DNA of 64,000 nt from Silvimonas terrae (lineage in GTDB: Bacteria; Pseudomonadota; Gammaproteobacteria; Burkholderiales; Chitinibacteraceae): contig NZ_JACHHN010000006.1 of the NCBI RefSeq assembly GCF_014202765.1, forward strand, positions 124,001-188,000. Reading direction: 5' to 3'. The translations under genes and the position numbers were made by a program. Positions 36,046 to 45,414 of this stretch are shown here, in pieces. The notes beneath the pieces were generated by a model that saw nothing but the letters and a program-made list of their open reading frames with translations, did no database searches and was not told the origin of the DNA. Positions within the stretch are counted from its first letter, which is position 1. The number at the start of each line of letters is the position of its first letter.

Positions 36046-36972
36046 ATGACAGGCATTAGCGAAGCGAGGCTGACTCACCTCAAGCAACTGGAAGCCGAGT
36101 CGATCCACATCATCCGCGAAGTGGCCGCCGAATTCGAAAACCCGGTGATGCTCTATTCCATCGGCAAAGACTCCGCCGTCATGCTGCATCTGGCCCGGAA
36201 GGCGTTTTTCCCTGGCAAGCCGCCGTTCCCGCTCATGCACGTGGACACCACCTGGAAATTCCAGGAAATGTACAAACTGCGTGAAAAGCAGCGGGAAGAA
36301 GGCTGGAACCTGATTACCTACGTGAACGAAGAAGGCGTCAAAGCCGGCATCAACCCGTTCACCGCCGGCAGCGCCAAGCACACCGACGTGATGAAAACCC
36401 AGGGTCTGAAACAGGCGCTGGATAAATACGGTTTCGATGCCGCCTTTGGTGGCGCGCGCCGCGACGAAGAAAAGTCCCGCGCCAAAGAGCGCGTGTACTC
36501 CTTCCGCGACAAGAATCATCGCTGGGACCCGAAGAACCAGCGCCCGGAACTGTGGAATATCTATAACTCGCGCATCGACAAGGGTGAGTCCATCCGCGTG
36601 TTCCCGCTCTCCAACTGGACTGAGCTGGACATCTGGCAATACATCTTCCTGGAAAACATCGAGATCGTCCCGCTGTACTTTGCGGCCGAACGCCCGGTGG
36701 TGGACCTGAATGGCACGCTGGTGATGATCGACGATGATCGTATCCTGCAATATCTGACGCCAGAACAGAAAGCCAGTATCGAGACCAAGTGGGTGCGTTT
36801 CAGAACGCTGGGCTGCTACCCGCTGACCGGCGCCGTAGAGTCGCACGCCCAGAGTCTGGCCGAGATCATCCAGGAAATGCTGCTGACCAAAACCAGTGAG
36901 CGCCAGGGCCGGGTGATTGACCATGACTCCTCCGGTTCCATGGAGAAGAAAAAAATGGAAGGCTACTTCTGA
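36046..36972 (+). CDS. cysD: Sulfate adenylyltransferase subunit 2
   Basis: A 308-residue PP-loop ATP pyrophosphatase, the catalytic subunit of ATP sulfurylase that makes APS from sulfate. The PP-loop [34 protein letters not shown], and [18 protein letters not shown] are complete. It is paired with cysN but separated from it by a YciI-like gene. No cysH, cysC or cysG is in the window. Confidence 0.96.
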   Translation: MTGISEARLTHLKQLEAESIHIIREVAAEFENPVMLYSIGKDSAVMLHLARKAFFPGKPPFPLMHVDTTWKFQEMYKLREKQREEGWNLITYVNEEGVKAGINPFTAGSAKHTDVMKTQGLKQALDKYGFDAAFGGARRDEEKSRAKERVYSFRDKNHRWDPKNQRPELWNIYNSRIDKGESIRVFPLSNWTELDIWQYIFLENIEIVPLYFAAERPVVDLNGTLVMIDDDRILQYLTPEQKASIETKWVRFRTLGCYPLTGAVESHAQSLAEIIQEMLLTKTSERQGRVIDHDSSGSMEKKKMEGYF

Positions 36973-37093
36973 GCGGCGCCTGCAACCCGGTGGTCAGCGT
37001 TATGCTCACTTGCCGTACTGGTTGTACTGTCTGCGTTTCGCATGCCTTGCCCACCGGGCCGCAGGCACCGCTCAACTAAACTTGGGACCGTTC

Positions 37094-37393
37094 ATGGCCA
37101 TGGCTACCTTTGTCTTGCTGCTCGAATACGTGCGCTCGATGGAAGAAATCGATGCACTGATTCCGGCACACATTGCCTTTCTGGAAAAGCACTACGCCAG
37201 TGGCGTATTTTTGCTTTCCGGCCGGCAAGAGCCGCGCACGGGTGGTGTGATCCTGGCGCGGGCCAGTTCACGCGACGCCATCGAAGCCATTGCCATGGAT
37301 GACCCCTTTGCCATTGCCGGCGCGGCCCGTTACCGCGTGATTGAATTTTTGCCGACGCGCGCCGCGCAGTCGCTCTCGTTTTTGACCGCATGA
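37094..37393 (+). CDS. YciI-like protein between cysD and cysN
   Basis: A 99-residue protein of the YCII dimeric alpha-beta barrel family: FVLLLEYVRSMEEIDALIPAHIAFLEKHYASGVFLLSG, then DPFAIAGAARYRVIEFLPTR. These ferredoxin-like proteins are related to chlorite dismutase and EthD folds; most have no known role. A GGGA site lies six bases before this ATG; MATFV two codons later is also possible. It sits in the cysDN operon, 26 bases before cysN. Confidence 0.8.
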   Translation: MAMATFVLLLEYVRSMEEIDALIPAHIAFLEKHYASGVFLLSGRQEPRTGGVILARASSRDAIEAIAMDDPFAIAGAARYRVIEFLPTRAAQSLSFLTA

Positions 37394-37419
37394 TGCGTCA
37401 CAGAATTACTGGATAAACC

Positions 37420-38865
37420 ATGTCTCACCAATCTGACCTGATCGCCAGCGACATCCTCGGCTACCTGAAACAGCACGAAAACAAGGACCTGCTGCGCTTT
37501 ATCACCTGTGGCAACGTCGACGACGGCAAATCCACGCTGATCGGCCGCCTGCTGCATGACTCCAAGCTGATCTTTGAAGATCAGCTGGCCGCCATCGCCA
37601 AAGACAGCAAAAAGTACAACACCACCGATGAAGAGATCGATCTGGCGTTGCTGGTCGACGGTCTGCAAGCCGAGCGCGAGCAAGGCATTACCATCGACGT
37701 GGCCTACCGCTACTTCAGCACCGACAAGCGCAAATTCATCATTGCCGATTGCCCGGGGCACGAGCAGTACACCCGCAACATGGCCACCGGCGCATCGACC
37801 TGCGATCTGGCCATCATCCTGATTGACGCCCGCTACGGCGTGCAGACCCAAACCCGCCGCCACAGCTATATTGTGTCGCTGCTGGGGATCAAGCACGTGC
37901 TGGTCGCCGTCAACAAGATGGACCTCGTGGACTTCTCTGAAGCGCGCTTCAATGAAATCCGCAACGAATACCTGACCTTTGCCAATCAGCTGGATATCGC
38001 TGACATCCGCTTCGTGCCAATCTCTGCCCTGCGTGGCGACAATGTCGTCAGTGCCAGCGAGCGCACGCCGTGGTACGAAGGCGGCACGCTGATGAACTTG
38101 CTGGAGTCCGTCGAGATCACCCGCGACGCGCGGCTGGACGCCTTCCGCCTGCCAGTGCAGTACGTCAACCGCCCCAACCTGGATTTCCGTGGTTTCTGCG
38201 GCACGATCGCCGCTGGCCAGATCATGCCAGGTGAAACCGTGCTGGCGCTGCCATCGGGTAAAGCCAGCAAGGTCAAAGCGATTGTCACCTTTGAAGGCGA
38301 CCAGGCGATTGCCTATGCCGGTCAGGCCATTACCCTCACGCTTGAAGACGAAATCGACGTCAGCCGTGGCGATATGCTGATCCGTGCCGGCGATGTGCAA
38401 CCCCAGGTCAGCCAGTCCTTCGACGCCCACGTGGTCTGGATGAACGAATCCCCGCTGCAGGCCGGCAAGGAATACCAGTTCAAACTGGCCGGCAAGAGTG
38501 TCTATGGTCGCGTGCGCACAATCCGCCACCGCATTGACGTCAACACCCTGGCGCACAGCCCGGCAGAAAAACTGGGGCTGAACGAGATCGCCCTTGTCAC
38601 CATTGATACCACTGCGCCGGTAGTCTTCGATGCCTACACGCTGTGCCGTGGCACTGGCGGTTTCATCATCATTGACCGATTGACTAACGCTACAGCGGCT
38701 GCCGGCATGATCGTAGGTGCTGCAGAAGCGGCCGCAGAACAGGTCGATGACGCCATCGCCAGCATGAGCGAACTGGAGCGTCTGCGTGCGTTTGAGGTAG
38801 AAATGAATGGCCTTGTACGCAAGTACTTCCCGCACTGGGGCGCGAAGGATATTTCCGGGCTCTGA
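37420..38865 (+). CDS. cysN: Sulfate adenylyltransferase subunit 1 (GTPase)
   Basis: A 481-residue EF-Tu-like GTPase subunit that drives APS formation by GTP hydrolysis. The P-loop GNVDDGKST (31-39), the switch-II motif [11 protein letters not shown], and the base-recognition motif NKMD are intact, followed by two beta-barrel domains. There is no fused APS kinase domain (the CysNC form is about 630 residues). It is followed by a strong terminator. Confidence 0.96.
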   Translation: MSHQSDLIASDILGYLKQHENKDLLRFITCGNVDDGKSTLIGRLLHDSKLIFEDQLAAIAKDSKKYNTTDEEIDLALLVDGLQAEREQGITIDVAYRYFSTDKRKFIIADCPGHEQYTRNMATGASTCDLAIILIDARYGVQTQTRRHSYIVSLLGIKHVLVAVNKMDLVDFSEARFNEIRNEYLTFANQLDIADIRFVPISALRGDNVVSASERTPWYEGGTLMNLLESVEITRDARLDAFRLPVQYVNRPNLDFRGFCGTIAAGQIMPGETVLALPSGKASKVKAIVTFEGDQAIAYAGQAITLTLEDEIDVSRGDMLIRAGDVQPQVSQSFDAHVVWMNESPLQAGKEYQFKLAGKSVYGRVRTIRHRIDVNTLAHSPAEKLGLNEIALVTIDTTAPVVFDAYTLCRGTGGFIIIDRLTNATAAAGMIVGAAEAAAEQVDDAIASMSELERLRAFEVEMNGLVRKYFPHWGAKDISGL

Positions 38866-38886
38866 ACCTGGTATCTGCAGGAGTAC

Positions 38887-38916
38887 AAAACTGGCCGCGC
38901 TCATGCGGCCAGTTTT
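38887..38916 (+). terminator. Intrinsic terminator of the cysD-cysN operon
   Basis: AAAACTGGCCGC / GCGGCCAGTTTT with loop GCTCAT, followed by T residues. Confidence 0.9.
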
Positions 38917-39149
38917 GTTTTGTACTCAGCTAAATCCGCCCAATCGTGCCGGCCACCGGTGACGGACTTCAGCAGCAGCCCCATTGCCTTCCTGCTGTTG
39001 CTTGTTTACCGACGTTTGTAAGCCAGACAGACTGTATTTTGAGCTTCGTGATACCTTTCGCTGTATTGCGCTGCAATGGGTGAGCTGTCCGTCCGCCAAA
39101 GCAGGCAAAACTGGTCGTTCCATAAGTCATTTCAAGTAATAAAGTACCC

Positions 39150-39938
39150 ATGACAGCACTTCCTGAACTCAATCCGGCCCGCCTGCGGGAAATTCGGCTG
39201 CGTCTTGTGCAAATGCACTTTGAAAGCGGAGTGGGGCATATCGGCGGCAATCTTTCTGCGATGGATGCCATGGCCGTGCTTTTTCGGGAATATATCGGCG
39301 CAGAGGATCATTTTGTCCTGTCCAAAGGACATGCGGCGGGCGCGCTCTATATTGCCTTGTGGAGTGTTGGCCGGATTGCTGATGAGCAACTGAAGACTTT
39401 CCACAAGGACAATACGCTGTTACCAGGGCATCCGCCGGCGCACGGTATTGCAGATATCCCGTTTGCAACCGGCAGCCTCGGGCACGGTTTATCGCTGGCT
39501 GCTGGCACTGCCCTTGGATTGCGGCTGCAAAAAAAGCCGGGTCATGTGTTTTGCCTGATGTCAGATGGCGAGTGGCAAGAAGGCTCCACCTGGGAAGCAC
39601 TGATTTTTGCCTGCCACCAGAAACTGGGCAACCTGACGGTGCTGGTGGACCACAATCGCTTGCAAGGGTTTGGCAATACGACCGATGTCGCCTCGATGGC
39701 ACCCCTCACAGAACGTCTGGCGGGTTTCGCTGCCGAGATCATCCCGGCCCCAGGGCATGACCTTGCCGCCATCCGCAGTGCCCTGGCCACCCCCACGAAC
39801 GGCCGGCCACGGATACTGGTGCTGGACACCACCAAAGGCCACGGTGTTTCGTTTATGGAAAACCGCATGGAATGGCATTACCTGCCGTTGAATCCAGAGC
39901 GTTACGCACAGGCGCGTGAGGAGTTGTCAGCGCGATGA
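39150..39938 (+). CDS. Transketolase, N-terminal (thiamine-diphosphate) subunit
   Basis: A 262-residue protein equal to the first third of transketolase. The thiamine-diphosphate/metal motif begins SDGEWQEGSTWEA and ends with DHN. GHIGGNLSAMDAMAVLF and KGHAAGALYIALW carry the active-site His residues. It overlaps the C-terminal subunit gene by four bases. Such split transketolases are frequent in polysaccharide or secondary-metabolite loci, where they act on unusual sugars rather than in the pentose phosphate pathway. It opens the glycosylation locus. Confidence 0.9.
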   Translation: MTALPELNPARLREIRLRLVQMHFESGVGHIGGNLSAMDAMAVLFREYIGAEDHFVLSKGHAAGALYIALWSVGRIADEQLKTFHKDNTLLPGHPPAHGIADIPFATGSLGHGLSLAAGTALGLRLQKKPGHVFCLMSDGEWQEGSTWEALIFACHQKLGNLTVLVDHNRLQGFGNTTDVASMAPLTERLAGFAAEIIPAPGHDLAAIRSALATPTNGRPRILVLDTTKGHGVSFMENRMEWHYLPLNPERYAQAREELSAR

Positions 39939-40840
39939 GAAAACAATTTTGCGATGCTTTGCTGGCCCGGGCGCAAAGCCCGGAGATGGTGTTCCTGACG
40001 GGCGATCTAGGCTTTATGGCGCTGGAACCCCTGCAGGAGCGCCTGGCCGAGCGTTTTATCAACGCCGGTGTGGCCGAACAGAACATGGTGACTGTGGCTG
40101 CCGGTATGGCCCGTCTGGGGCTGGATGTCTGGGCCTACAGCATTGCGCCGTTTTGTTACGCGCGCCCCTTTGAACAGATCCGCAACGATGTCGCATTCCA
40201 CAAGCTGCCGGTGAAGCTGGTAGGCAACGGCGGCGGCTATGGCTACGGCGTCATGGGGCCAACTCATCACGCCATTGAAGACTACGGTATCCTGCTGACC
40301 CTCCCGGCAATGAAGGTCTTCGTGCCGGTGTTTGATGAAGATGTGCCGGCCGTCATTGACCTGGCCGGCGACTACACGGCTGGCCCTGCCTATCTGCGGT
40401 TAGGCCGCGGTGAGCCCCCCGCGGGCTGGAGCGTACCTGATTACAGTACCTGGCGTTTGCTGGTTGAGGGCGATGGTCCGCCGGTCGTTGCAGTCGGCCC
40501 ACTGGCAGGCACTTATATTGCGGCAATCCAGAACCTGCCGCAGGGAAGCCGTCCGGCCTTGTGGGCGCTGGCAGAACTGCCGGTGGTGTCTGACGCGTTG
40601 CCTGCGGCATTGCTGGCCTCGATCAAGCGCACTGGGCGCATCGTCGTGGCTGAAGAACATGTGCAGCAAGGTGGCGTGGGCTCGCAACTAGCGATGTGCT
40701 TGCTGGGGCAGGGTGTTGCTGCACGCCTGACACATCTGTTTGCCAAAGCACACCACTATGAACGCTATGGCTCGCAAAGCTGGCTGCGGGAACAATCCGG
40801 TCTGGATGCAAAAACCTTGCTGGCGCTGCTTGAAAACTGA
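39935..40840 (+). CDS. Transketolase, C-terminal subunit
   Basis: A 301-residue protein holding the pyrimidine-binding and C-terminal transketolase domains. The active-site Glu is in RFINAGVAEQNMVTVAAGMA. GGGYGYGVMGPTHHAIEDYG is the conserved loop, and the last domain (VVVAEEHVQQGGVGSQLA) is complete. ATGA coupling with the N-terminal subunit suggests a 1:1 complex. Confidence 0.9.
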   Translation: MRKQFCDALLARAQSPEMVFLTGDLGFMALEPLQERLAERFINAGVAEQNMVTVAAGMARLGLDVWAYSIAPFCYARPFEQIRNDVAFHKLPVKLVGNGGGYGYGVMGPTHHAIEDYGILLTLPAMKVFVPVFDEDVPAVIDLAGDYTAGPAYLRLGRGEPPAGWSVPDYSTWRLLVEGDGPPVVAVGPLAGTYIAAIQNLPQGSRPALWALAELPVVSDALPAALLASIKRTGRIVVAEEHVQQGGVGSQLAMCLLGQGVAARLTHLFAKAHHYERYGSQSWLREQSGLDAKTLLALLEN

Positions 40841-40906
40841 TCAGCGGGATCATTTCTCGCGCGCTGATACCTATTGATGTACCTGAAAAATTGAACAGCC
40901 TTTGCC

Positions 40907-41680
40907 ATGGCAAAACAATTACCGCTTGAGCAATTCCAGCCCGTTGCCATTCAACCCCCGTCAAAGAACCCCATCCTTTTCAGAATCCGCCGGTTTTTTG
41001 ATTTGCAGCTTGATACCGTGTGCTCAGTACTGCAGCCGGCGCTAGGGCAGTTGTCCGGCACCGTGCTGGATGTCGGTGCCGGCCAGTCGCCCTGGCGGGA
41101 GTGGTTGCCTGTGCACGCGCGCTATGTGGGTATTGATGTTGAAAACGCCGATGAATTTGGCATGAGCCGGGCTGGTAGTGATGTTATTTACTACGATGGC
41201 AACACCATCCCCTTTGCCGATGCCCACTTTGATGCCGCATTTTGCAGCGAAGTACTGGAGCATGTGCCGGTCCCGGAGGCGCTGATAGCCGAACTGGCGC
41301 GCGTCCTGAAAGACTCCGCCACGCTGCTACTCACGGTACCCTGGTCCGCGCGTCGCCATCATATTCCGCATGACTACCACCGATTTACTCCGGAACGTTT
41401 GCACGCCTTGCTTGATCAGGCGGGGTTTACCGAGATCGTGATCGAAGAGCGTGGCAACGACGTTTGTGTGATTGCCAACAAGTTGCTCGTACTGACCGTA
41501 CGGTTGTTGCGCCCGGCAAGAAAAAAAACGCTGCTGTGGAGTTGGGTGCCAGGGTTGTTGTGTGGTGTGCTGACCGCCGGCTTCATGCTGGCTGCGCATG
41601 CATCTCTGGCCTTGGGCGCGGGCGGCAAGGAAGATCCGTTGGGGTATTTTGTCAAAGCCCGGCGCGCAAAGCGCCCGTGA
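40907..41680 (+). CDS. Class I SAM-dependent methyltransferase
   Basis: A 257-residue protein with the AdoMet motif GTVLDVGAGQSPW and the acidic strand-2 end GIDVENAD. FCSEVLEHVPVPEALIAELARVL and the HDYHRFTPERLHALLDQAGF region are typical of sugar or lipid methyltransferases in surface polysaccharide clusters. A hydrophobic stretch near the C-terminus (VPGLLCGVLTAGFMLAAHASL) may associate it with the membrane. Acceptor unknown. Confidence 0.82.
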   Translation: MAKQLPLEQFQPVAIQPPSKNPILFRIRRFFDLQLDTVCSVLQPALGQLSGTVLDVGAGQSPWREWLPVHARYVGIDVENADEFGMSRAGSDVIYYDGNTIPFADAHFDAAFCSEVLEHVPVPEALIAELARVLKDSATLLLTVPWSARRHHIPHDYHRFTPERLHALLDQAGFTEIVIEERGNDVCVIANKLLVLTVRLLRPARKKTLLWSWVPGLLCGVLTAGFMLAAHASLALGAGGKEDPLGYFVKARRAKRP

Positions 41681-41764
41681 GTCTGCAGGCGTTTATATCT
41701 ATTCCGTTCAAAACGGACTCAAATTAACACGTACCCTCGCCAGGCAATCAGGAAAGCAATAATC

Positions 41765-42718
41765 ATGTCATCTGTTGAACAAATAACTGGCGCACTGAAT
41801 GCCCCGGCTCGCAGCAAGCTGGTACCGCGCACCTGCCCGGTATGTGGAGCAGGTAAACAGGAAAGCAAGCTGTTTACGCCCAGAAACATAGATCCGGCGC
41901 GTTTGAACGCGCTCTCGTTTGCCTCGCGCAAAGTACCGGAGTTCATGTCTCATGAACTGGTGCGCTGCTTGCGTTGCGACGTGGTTTACGCCTGCGAATC
42001 CGGGGACGCGGCAGAGACTGGCGAGGCTTACCATGAGGCCCAGTTTGACTCGAGTGAAGAAGCGCGGGACGCTGCGGCGTCTTACGCGCTGACGCTGGAG
42101 TCCGCGCTGGCGACGGTGACGGACAAGGATGGCGTTCTGGACATTGGAACCGGTACGGGGACCTTCTTGCAGCAGATGGCGCAACGCGGATTTACGGGGT
42201 TGGTTGGCATAGAGCCTTCGCCAGCCGCTATCAGCGCCGCCGATGAGGATATCCGGCCATCCATTCGTATGGGTTTGTTTGATCCCGCCAGTTTTGCTTC
42301 GGAACAGTTCGCACTGATTTCATGCTTCATGACCCTGGAGCACGTGCATGATCCGGCGGCATTGGTCAATGCATGCTACGGCCTGCTTAAACCCGGGGGC
42401 GTGATGGTCGTTGTGGTACACGACTGGCGCGCCTGGAATAACAGGATTCTGGGTCGTCGCTCACCCATAGTTGATATTGAACATTTGCAGCTTTTCTCCA
42501 GCCGCAGTGTCACGACATTGTTCAACAAAGCGGGCTTTGTGCAGGTGGATTGCCAGAGTTTCCGTAATCGCTATCGCCTGGAATACTGGTGCAAGTTGCT
42601 GCCATTACCCGGTGGATTGCGGACAGCGGTGGACAAGTTGATTAAACGTACGGGCCTGGCCGATCACAAGATTGCCATGAATGTCGGCAATTTGATGGTC
42701 GTCGCCAGGAAGCCCTGA
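41765..42718 (+). CDS. SAM-dependent methyltransferase with N-terminal zinc-finger-like motif
   Basis: A 317-residue protein. An N-terminal pair RTCPVCGAG and VRCLRCDVVY probably binds zinc. An AdoMet domain (DGVLDIGTGTGTFLQQMA, SCFMTLEHVHDP, LLKPGGVMVVVVHD) follows. This two-part plan is common in methyltransferases of O-antigen and glycan clusters. It is read with the neighbours, 84 bases after the previous gene. Substrate unknown. Confidence 0.82.
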   Translation: MSSVEQITGALNAPARSKLVPRTCPVCGAGKQESKLFTPRNIDPARLNALSFASRKVPEFMSHELVRCLRCDVVYACESGDAAETGEAYHEAQFDSSEEARDAAASYALTLESALATVTDKDGVLDIGTGTGTFLQQMAQRGFTGLVGIEPSPAAISAADEDIRPSIRMGLFDPASFASEQFALISCFMTLEHVHDPAALVNACYGLLKPGGVMVVVVHDWRAWNNRILGRRSPIVDIEHLQLFSSRSVTTLFNKAGFVQVDCQSFRNRYRLEYWCKLLPLPGGLRTAVDKLIKRTGLADHKIAMNVGNLMVVARKP

Positions 42719-42976
42719 AAGAATTTTGCGACGCCACCTGCGCGGTGAAATACAGGGCCGGGCTATTGGTTTTTGCGGTGGCAACAGGACCATAAGCGAT
42801 GTGATATAACCCGCTGTTGCCTGGCCCTGCGGTTTGCGCGCCAGAGCACCCACTAAGTACATATCAAACAGAAACGTTTTCAGCCTGAATGAGTCAGGCC
42901 AGCATCCGCTGGCAGCAGATACGTGCTGGATGCCCGTTTTTCCAGATGGGCTTGTTTGTAATCCCGTTTTGCCACG

Positions 42977-44977
42977 ATGGGTCGTTGGCAAAAAATGAGC
43001 ATGGAACACCCGGTCATGTCGGTATCAGATCAGTATATCCAGTCCCTTAAAGGCCCGATTCTTGTGGCAGGGGCCTCAGGTTTCATTGGTGCCAATCTGT
43101 TGCGCATGATCTTGCGCGTCAGGCCCGATGTGATTGGCGTGGTGCAACAATCAAAGAACTGGCGCCTGGCCAATGTGCCCGACGAGAAGATTGCAGCAGC
43201 CAATATGAACGACATGGCTGCCGTGCGCCATTTGATTAATACGGTTGATCCGCAAACTGTTTTTGACTGTATCGCTTATGGTGCGTATTCCTTTGAAAAG
43301 GATGCGCATCTGGTTTATGAAACCAATTTCCTGGCAGTGACCAATCTGGTCAAACTGCTGGCCGAGCGCAATATCTCGGCTTTCATTCATGCTGGCAGTT
43401 CTTCCGAATACGGAACCAATAGCGCTGCACCCGCTGAGCATGACCCTGGTAAGCCTAACAGCGATTATTCTGTTTCGAAAATTGCGACGGCCAGCTTTCT
43501 TGCCTATATGGGCAAGCACAAGCAATTTCCGTGCGTTAATTTGCGGCTGTATTCCATTTATGGCCCGCTGGAGGACACCTCGCGTTTGATGCCCAATGTG
43601 GTCAATCACGCATTGCGTGGTACCTTGCCCGACTTTGTCGATGCCAGAACCTCCCGCGACTTTGTCTATGTTGATGATGCCTGTGAGGCCTTTATTCTGG
43701 CCGCGGCCAAAATGAACCCCGTGCTCTACGGCGAAAGTCTCAATATTGGCTCGGGGACCAAGACCACGATTGCCGAACTGGCCCAGGAAGTTGTGACGCA
43801 ATTTGCGGTGAATGCGGAGCCGCGGTTTGGCACCATGCAAGGCCGGTCATGGGATTTGCCAGACTGGTATGCGGACCCATCGCTGGCTGACAAACTGATC
43901 GGCTGGAAGGCCGGCACGCCCCTGCGCGTGGGCCTGCAGCGCATGGGCGACTGGTTAAAGACGCTGACCCAAGAGCAATTTGCCACGGGCAGCAAGATGG
44001 CGACCATCCGGTCGCGCCGCAGCGTCTCAGCCATCATCGCCTGTTACAAGGATGCCCAGGCAATCCCGTTCATGCATGAACGGCTAACCCGGACTTTCCA
44101 GAAGATCGGGATCGATTACGAGATCATTTTTGTGAATGACGGTAGTCCTGATGACAGCGCAGAAGTCATCCGCCGGATCAGCGAGGAAGATCCCAAAGTC
44201 ATTGGTATTACCCATGCCCGTAACTTCGGGTCACAAATGGCCTTCCGCAGCGGGATGGAGTTATCAAGCAAGGACGCAGTGGTGTTGCTCGATGGCGACC
44301 TGCAAGACCCGCCTGAGTTGATCGAAGACTTTTACCGCAAGTGGGAGGAAGGGTTTGACGTAGTCTATGGGCGACGCATCAAGCGTGATATGCCGTGGCA
44401 TTGGGGCTTGATGTACAAGTCGTTCTACCGCGTGTTTGCCGCCTTCAGCTATGTGAAAATCCCGCTGGATGCTGGCGATTTTTCGCTGATTGACCGGCGC
44501 GTGGTGTTCTGGCTGCTCAATTGCACAGAGCGTGATCTGTTCTTGCGCGGCTTGCGCGCCTATGTGGGTTTCAAGCAAACCGGGGTGGACTACGTCAGGC
44601 CAGAGCGCATGTTCGGCGTATCAACCAATAATTTGATCAAGAATATCGACTGGGCAAAGAAAGGCATTTTCTCGTTCAGCAATGTGCCCCTGACCATGTT
44701 GACCACCGGAGGCTTGGCCGCGCTGGCACTGTCGACCGTGGCAGCAGTCATTGTCGCATTGCTGCGCCTGCTGGTACCGGACATCGCGCCGCGTGGTATC
44801 ACCACGCTGTTGATTTCCATCTTGATGTTCGGCTCATTGAATCTCTTTGCGATTGGCCTCGTGGGGGAGTACATCGCCAAGATTATGGTCGAGGTCAAAG
44901 GTCGCCCACGGTTGATCCGGGAGTCGTTGATCCGTCACGGCAAGAGCACGAAAGTGGGCGCTGAGCTTATCCGCTAA
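42977..44977 (+). CDS. Fused NAD-dependent sugar epimerase/dehydratase and GtrB/DPM1-like glycosyltransferase
   Basis: A 666-residue bifunctional protein. Residues 30-335 form an extended SDR domain: GASGFIGANL (32-41), AGSSSEYGT with the catalytic Ser, and YSVSK (Tyr164, Lys168). Residues 345-640 form a family 2 glycosyltransferase: FVNDGSPDDS (Asp388) and LDGDLQDPPE (Asp439, Asp441), followed by two membrane helices (about 575-635). That layout is typical of GtrB/DPM1-like polyprenyl-phosphate sugar transferases. The fusion suggests the sugar made by the first half is handed to a lipid carrier by the second. Several ATGs (42977, 42995, 43016) are possible; none has a clear ribosome site. 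Confidence 0.88.
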   Translation: MGRWQKMSMEHPVMSVSDQYIQSLKGPILVAGASGFIGANLLRMILRVRPDVIGVVQQSKNWRLANVPDEKIAAANMNDMAAVRHLINTVDPQTVFDCIAYGAYSFEKDAHLVYETNFLAVTNLVKLLAERNISAFIHAGSSSEYGTNSAAPAEHDPGKPNSDYSVSKIATASFLAYMGKHKQFPCVNLRLYSIYGPLEDTSRLMPNVVNHALRGTLPDFVDARTSRDFVYVDDACEAFILAAAKMNPVLYGESLNIGSGTKTTIAELAQEVVTQFAVNAEPRFGTMQGRSWDLPDWYADPSLADKLIGWKAGTPLRVGLQRMGDWLKTLTQEQFATGSKMATIRSRRSVSAIIACYKDAQAIPFMHERLTRTFQKIGIDYEIIFVNDGSPDDSAEVIRRISEEDPKVIGITHARNFGSQMAFRSGMELSSKDAVVLLDGDLQDPPELIEDFYRKWEEGFDVVYGRRIKRDMPWHWGLMYKSFYRVFAAFSYVKIPLDAGDFSLIDRRVVFWLLNCTERDLFLRGLRAYVGFKQTGVDYVRPERMFGVSTNNLIKNIDWAKKGIFSFSNVPLTMLTTGGLAALALSTVAAVIVALLRLLVPDIAPRGITTLLISILMFGSLNLFAIGLVGEYIAKIMVEVKGRPRLIRESLIRHGKSTKVGAELIR

Positions 44978-45029
44978 TCAGTCACCTGGCCCCGGCGTGT
45001 CCGGGGACAGGGCGGTGTGGGGTTGAACG

Positions 45030-45410
45030 TTGTATCGGTTTATCAAATTCCTGTTTGTCGGCGGCCTCAATACACTCTTTGGCCTGCTGGTCTACATTGG
45101 GGCGTTCAAGCTGGGGGCGGCGGTCTGGCTGGCGATCTTGATCGGCAATTTGTCCGGCATCGTTTTCAATTTCTTCACGACTGGTGGACTGGTGTTTCGT
45201 AGCCTGGACGCACGCCGGCTGCCACGCTTTGTACTGGCCTACCTGATGGTTTACGGGATCAATTTATTGTCAATGCACTGGCTGGTTCCGCATTGGGGGG
45301 CCTTGCCGGCACAAGTGATTCTGACCCCGCCCCTGGTCGTGCTGTCGTACGTATTGATGTCGCGTTTTGTTTTTGTGGTGCGGACCGGGCACGACTCAGG
45401 TCCGCGTTAA
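45030..45410 (+). CDS. GtrA-family flippase-like membrane protein
   Basis: A 126-residue protein with four membrane helices. It has FIKFLFVGGLNTLFGLLVYIGAF and NLSGIVFNFFTTGGLVFR at the positions typical of GtrA, which helps move polyprenyl-phosphate sugars across the inner membrane. An in-frame stop lies two codons before the TTG and no ATG exists near the N-terminus, so TTG is the start. It ends five bases from the convergent operon. Confidence 0.85.
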   Translation: MYRFIKFLFVGGLNTLFGLLVYIGAFKLGAAVWLAILIGNLSGIVFNFFTTGGLVFRSLDARRLPRFVLAYLMVYGINLLSMHWLVPHWGALPAQVILTPPLVVLSYVLMSRFVFVVRTGHDSGPR

Positions 45411-45414
45411 GACA

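Noticed and set aside
36917-37093. N-terminal extension of the YciI-like protein overlapping cysD
   Set aside because: No family similarity in the extension, and a ribosome site supports the start at 37094.
38926-39149. JUMPstart/ops-like antitermination element before the glycosylation locus
   Set aside because: No GGCGGTAG core or related sequence is found in this gap.
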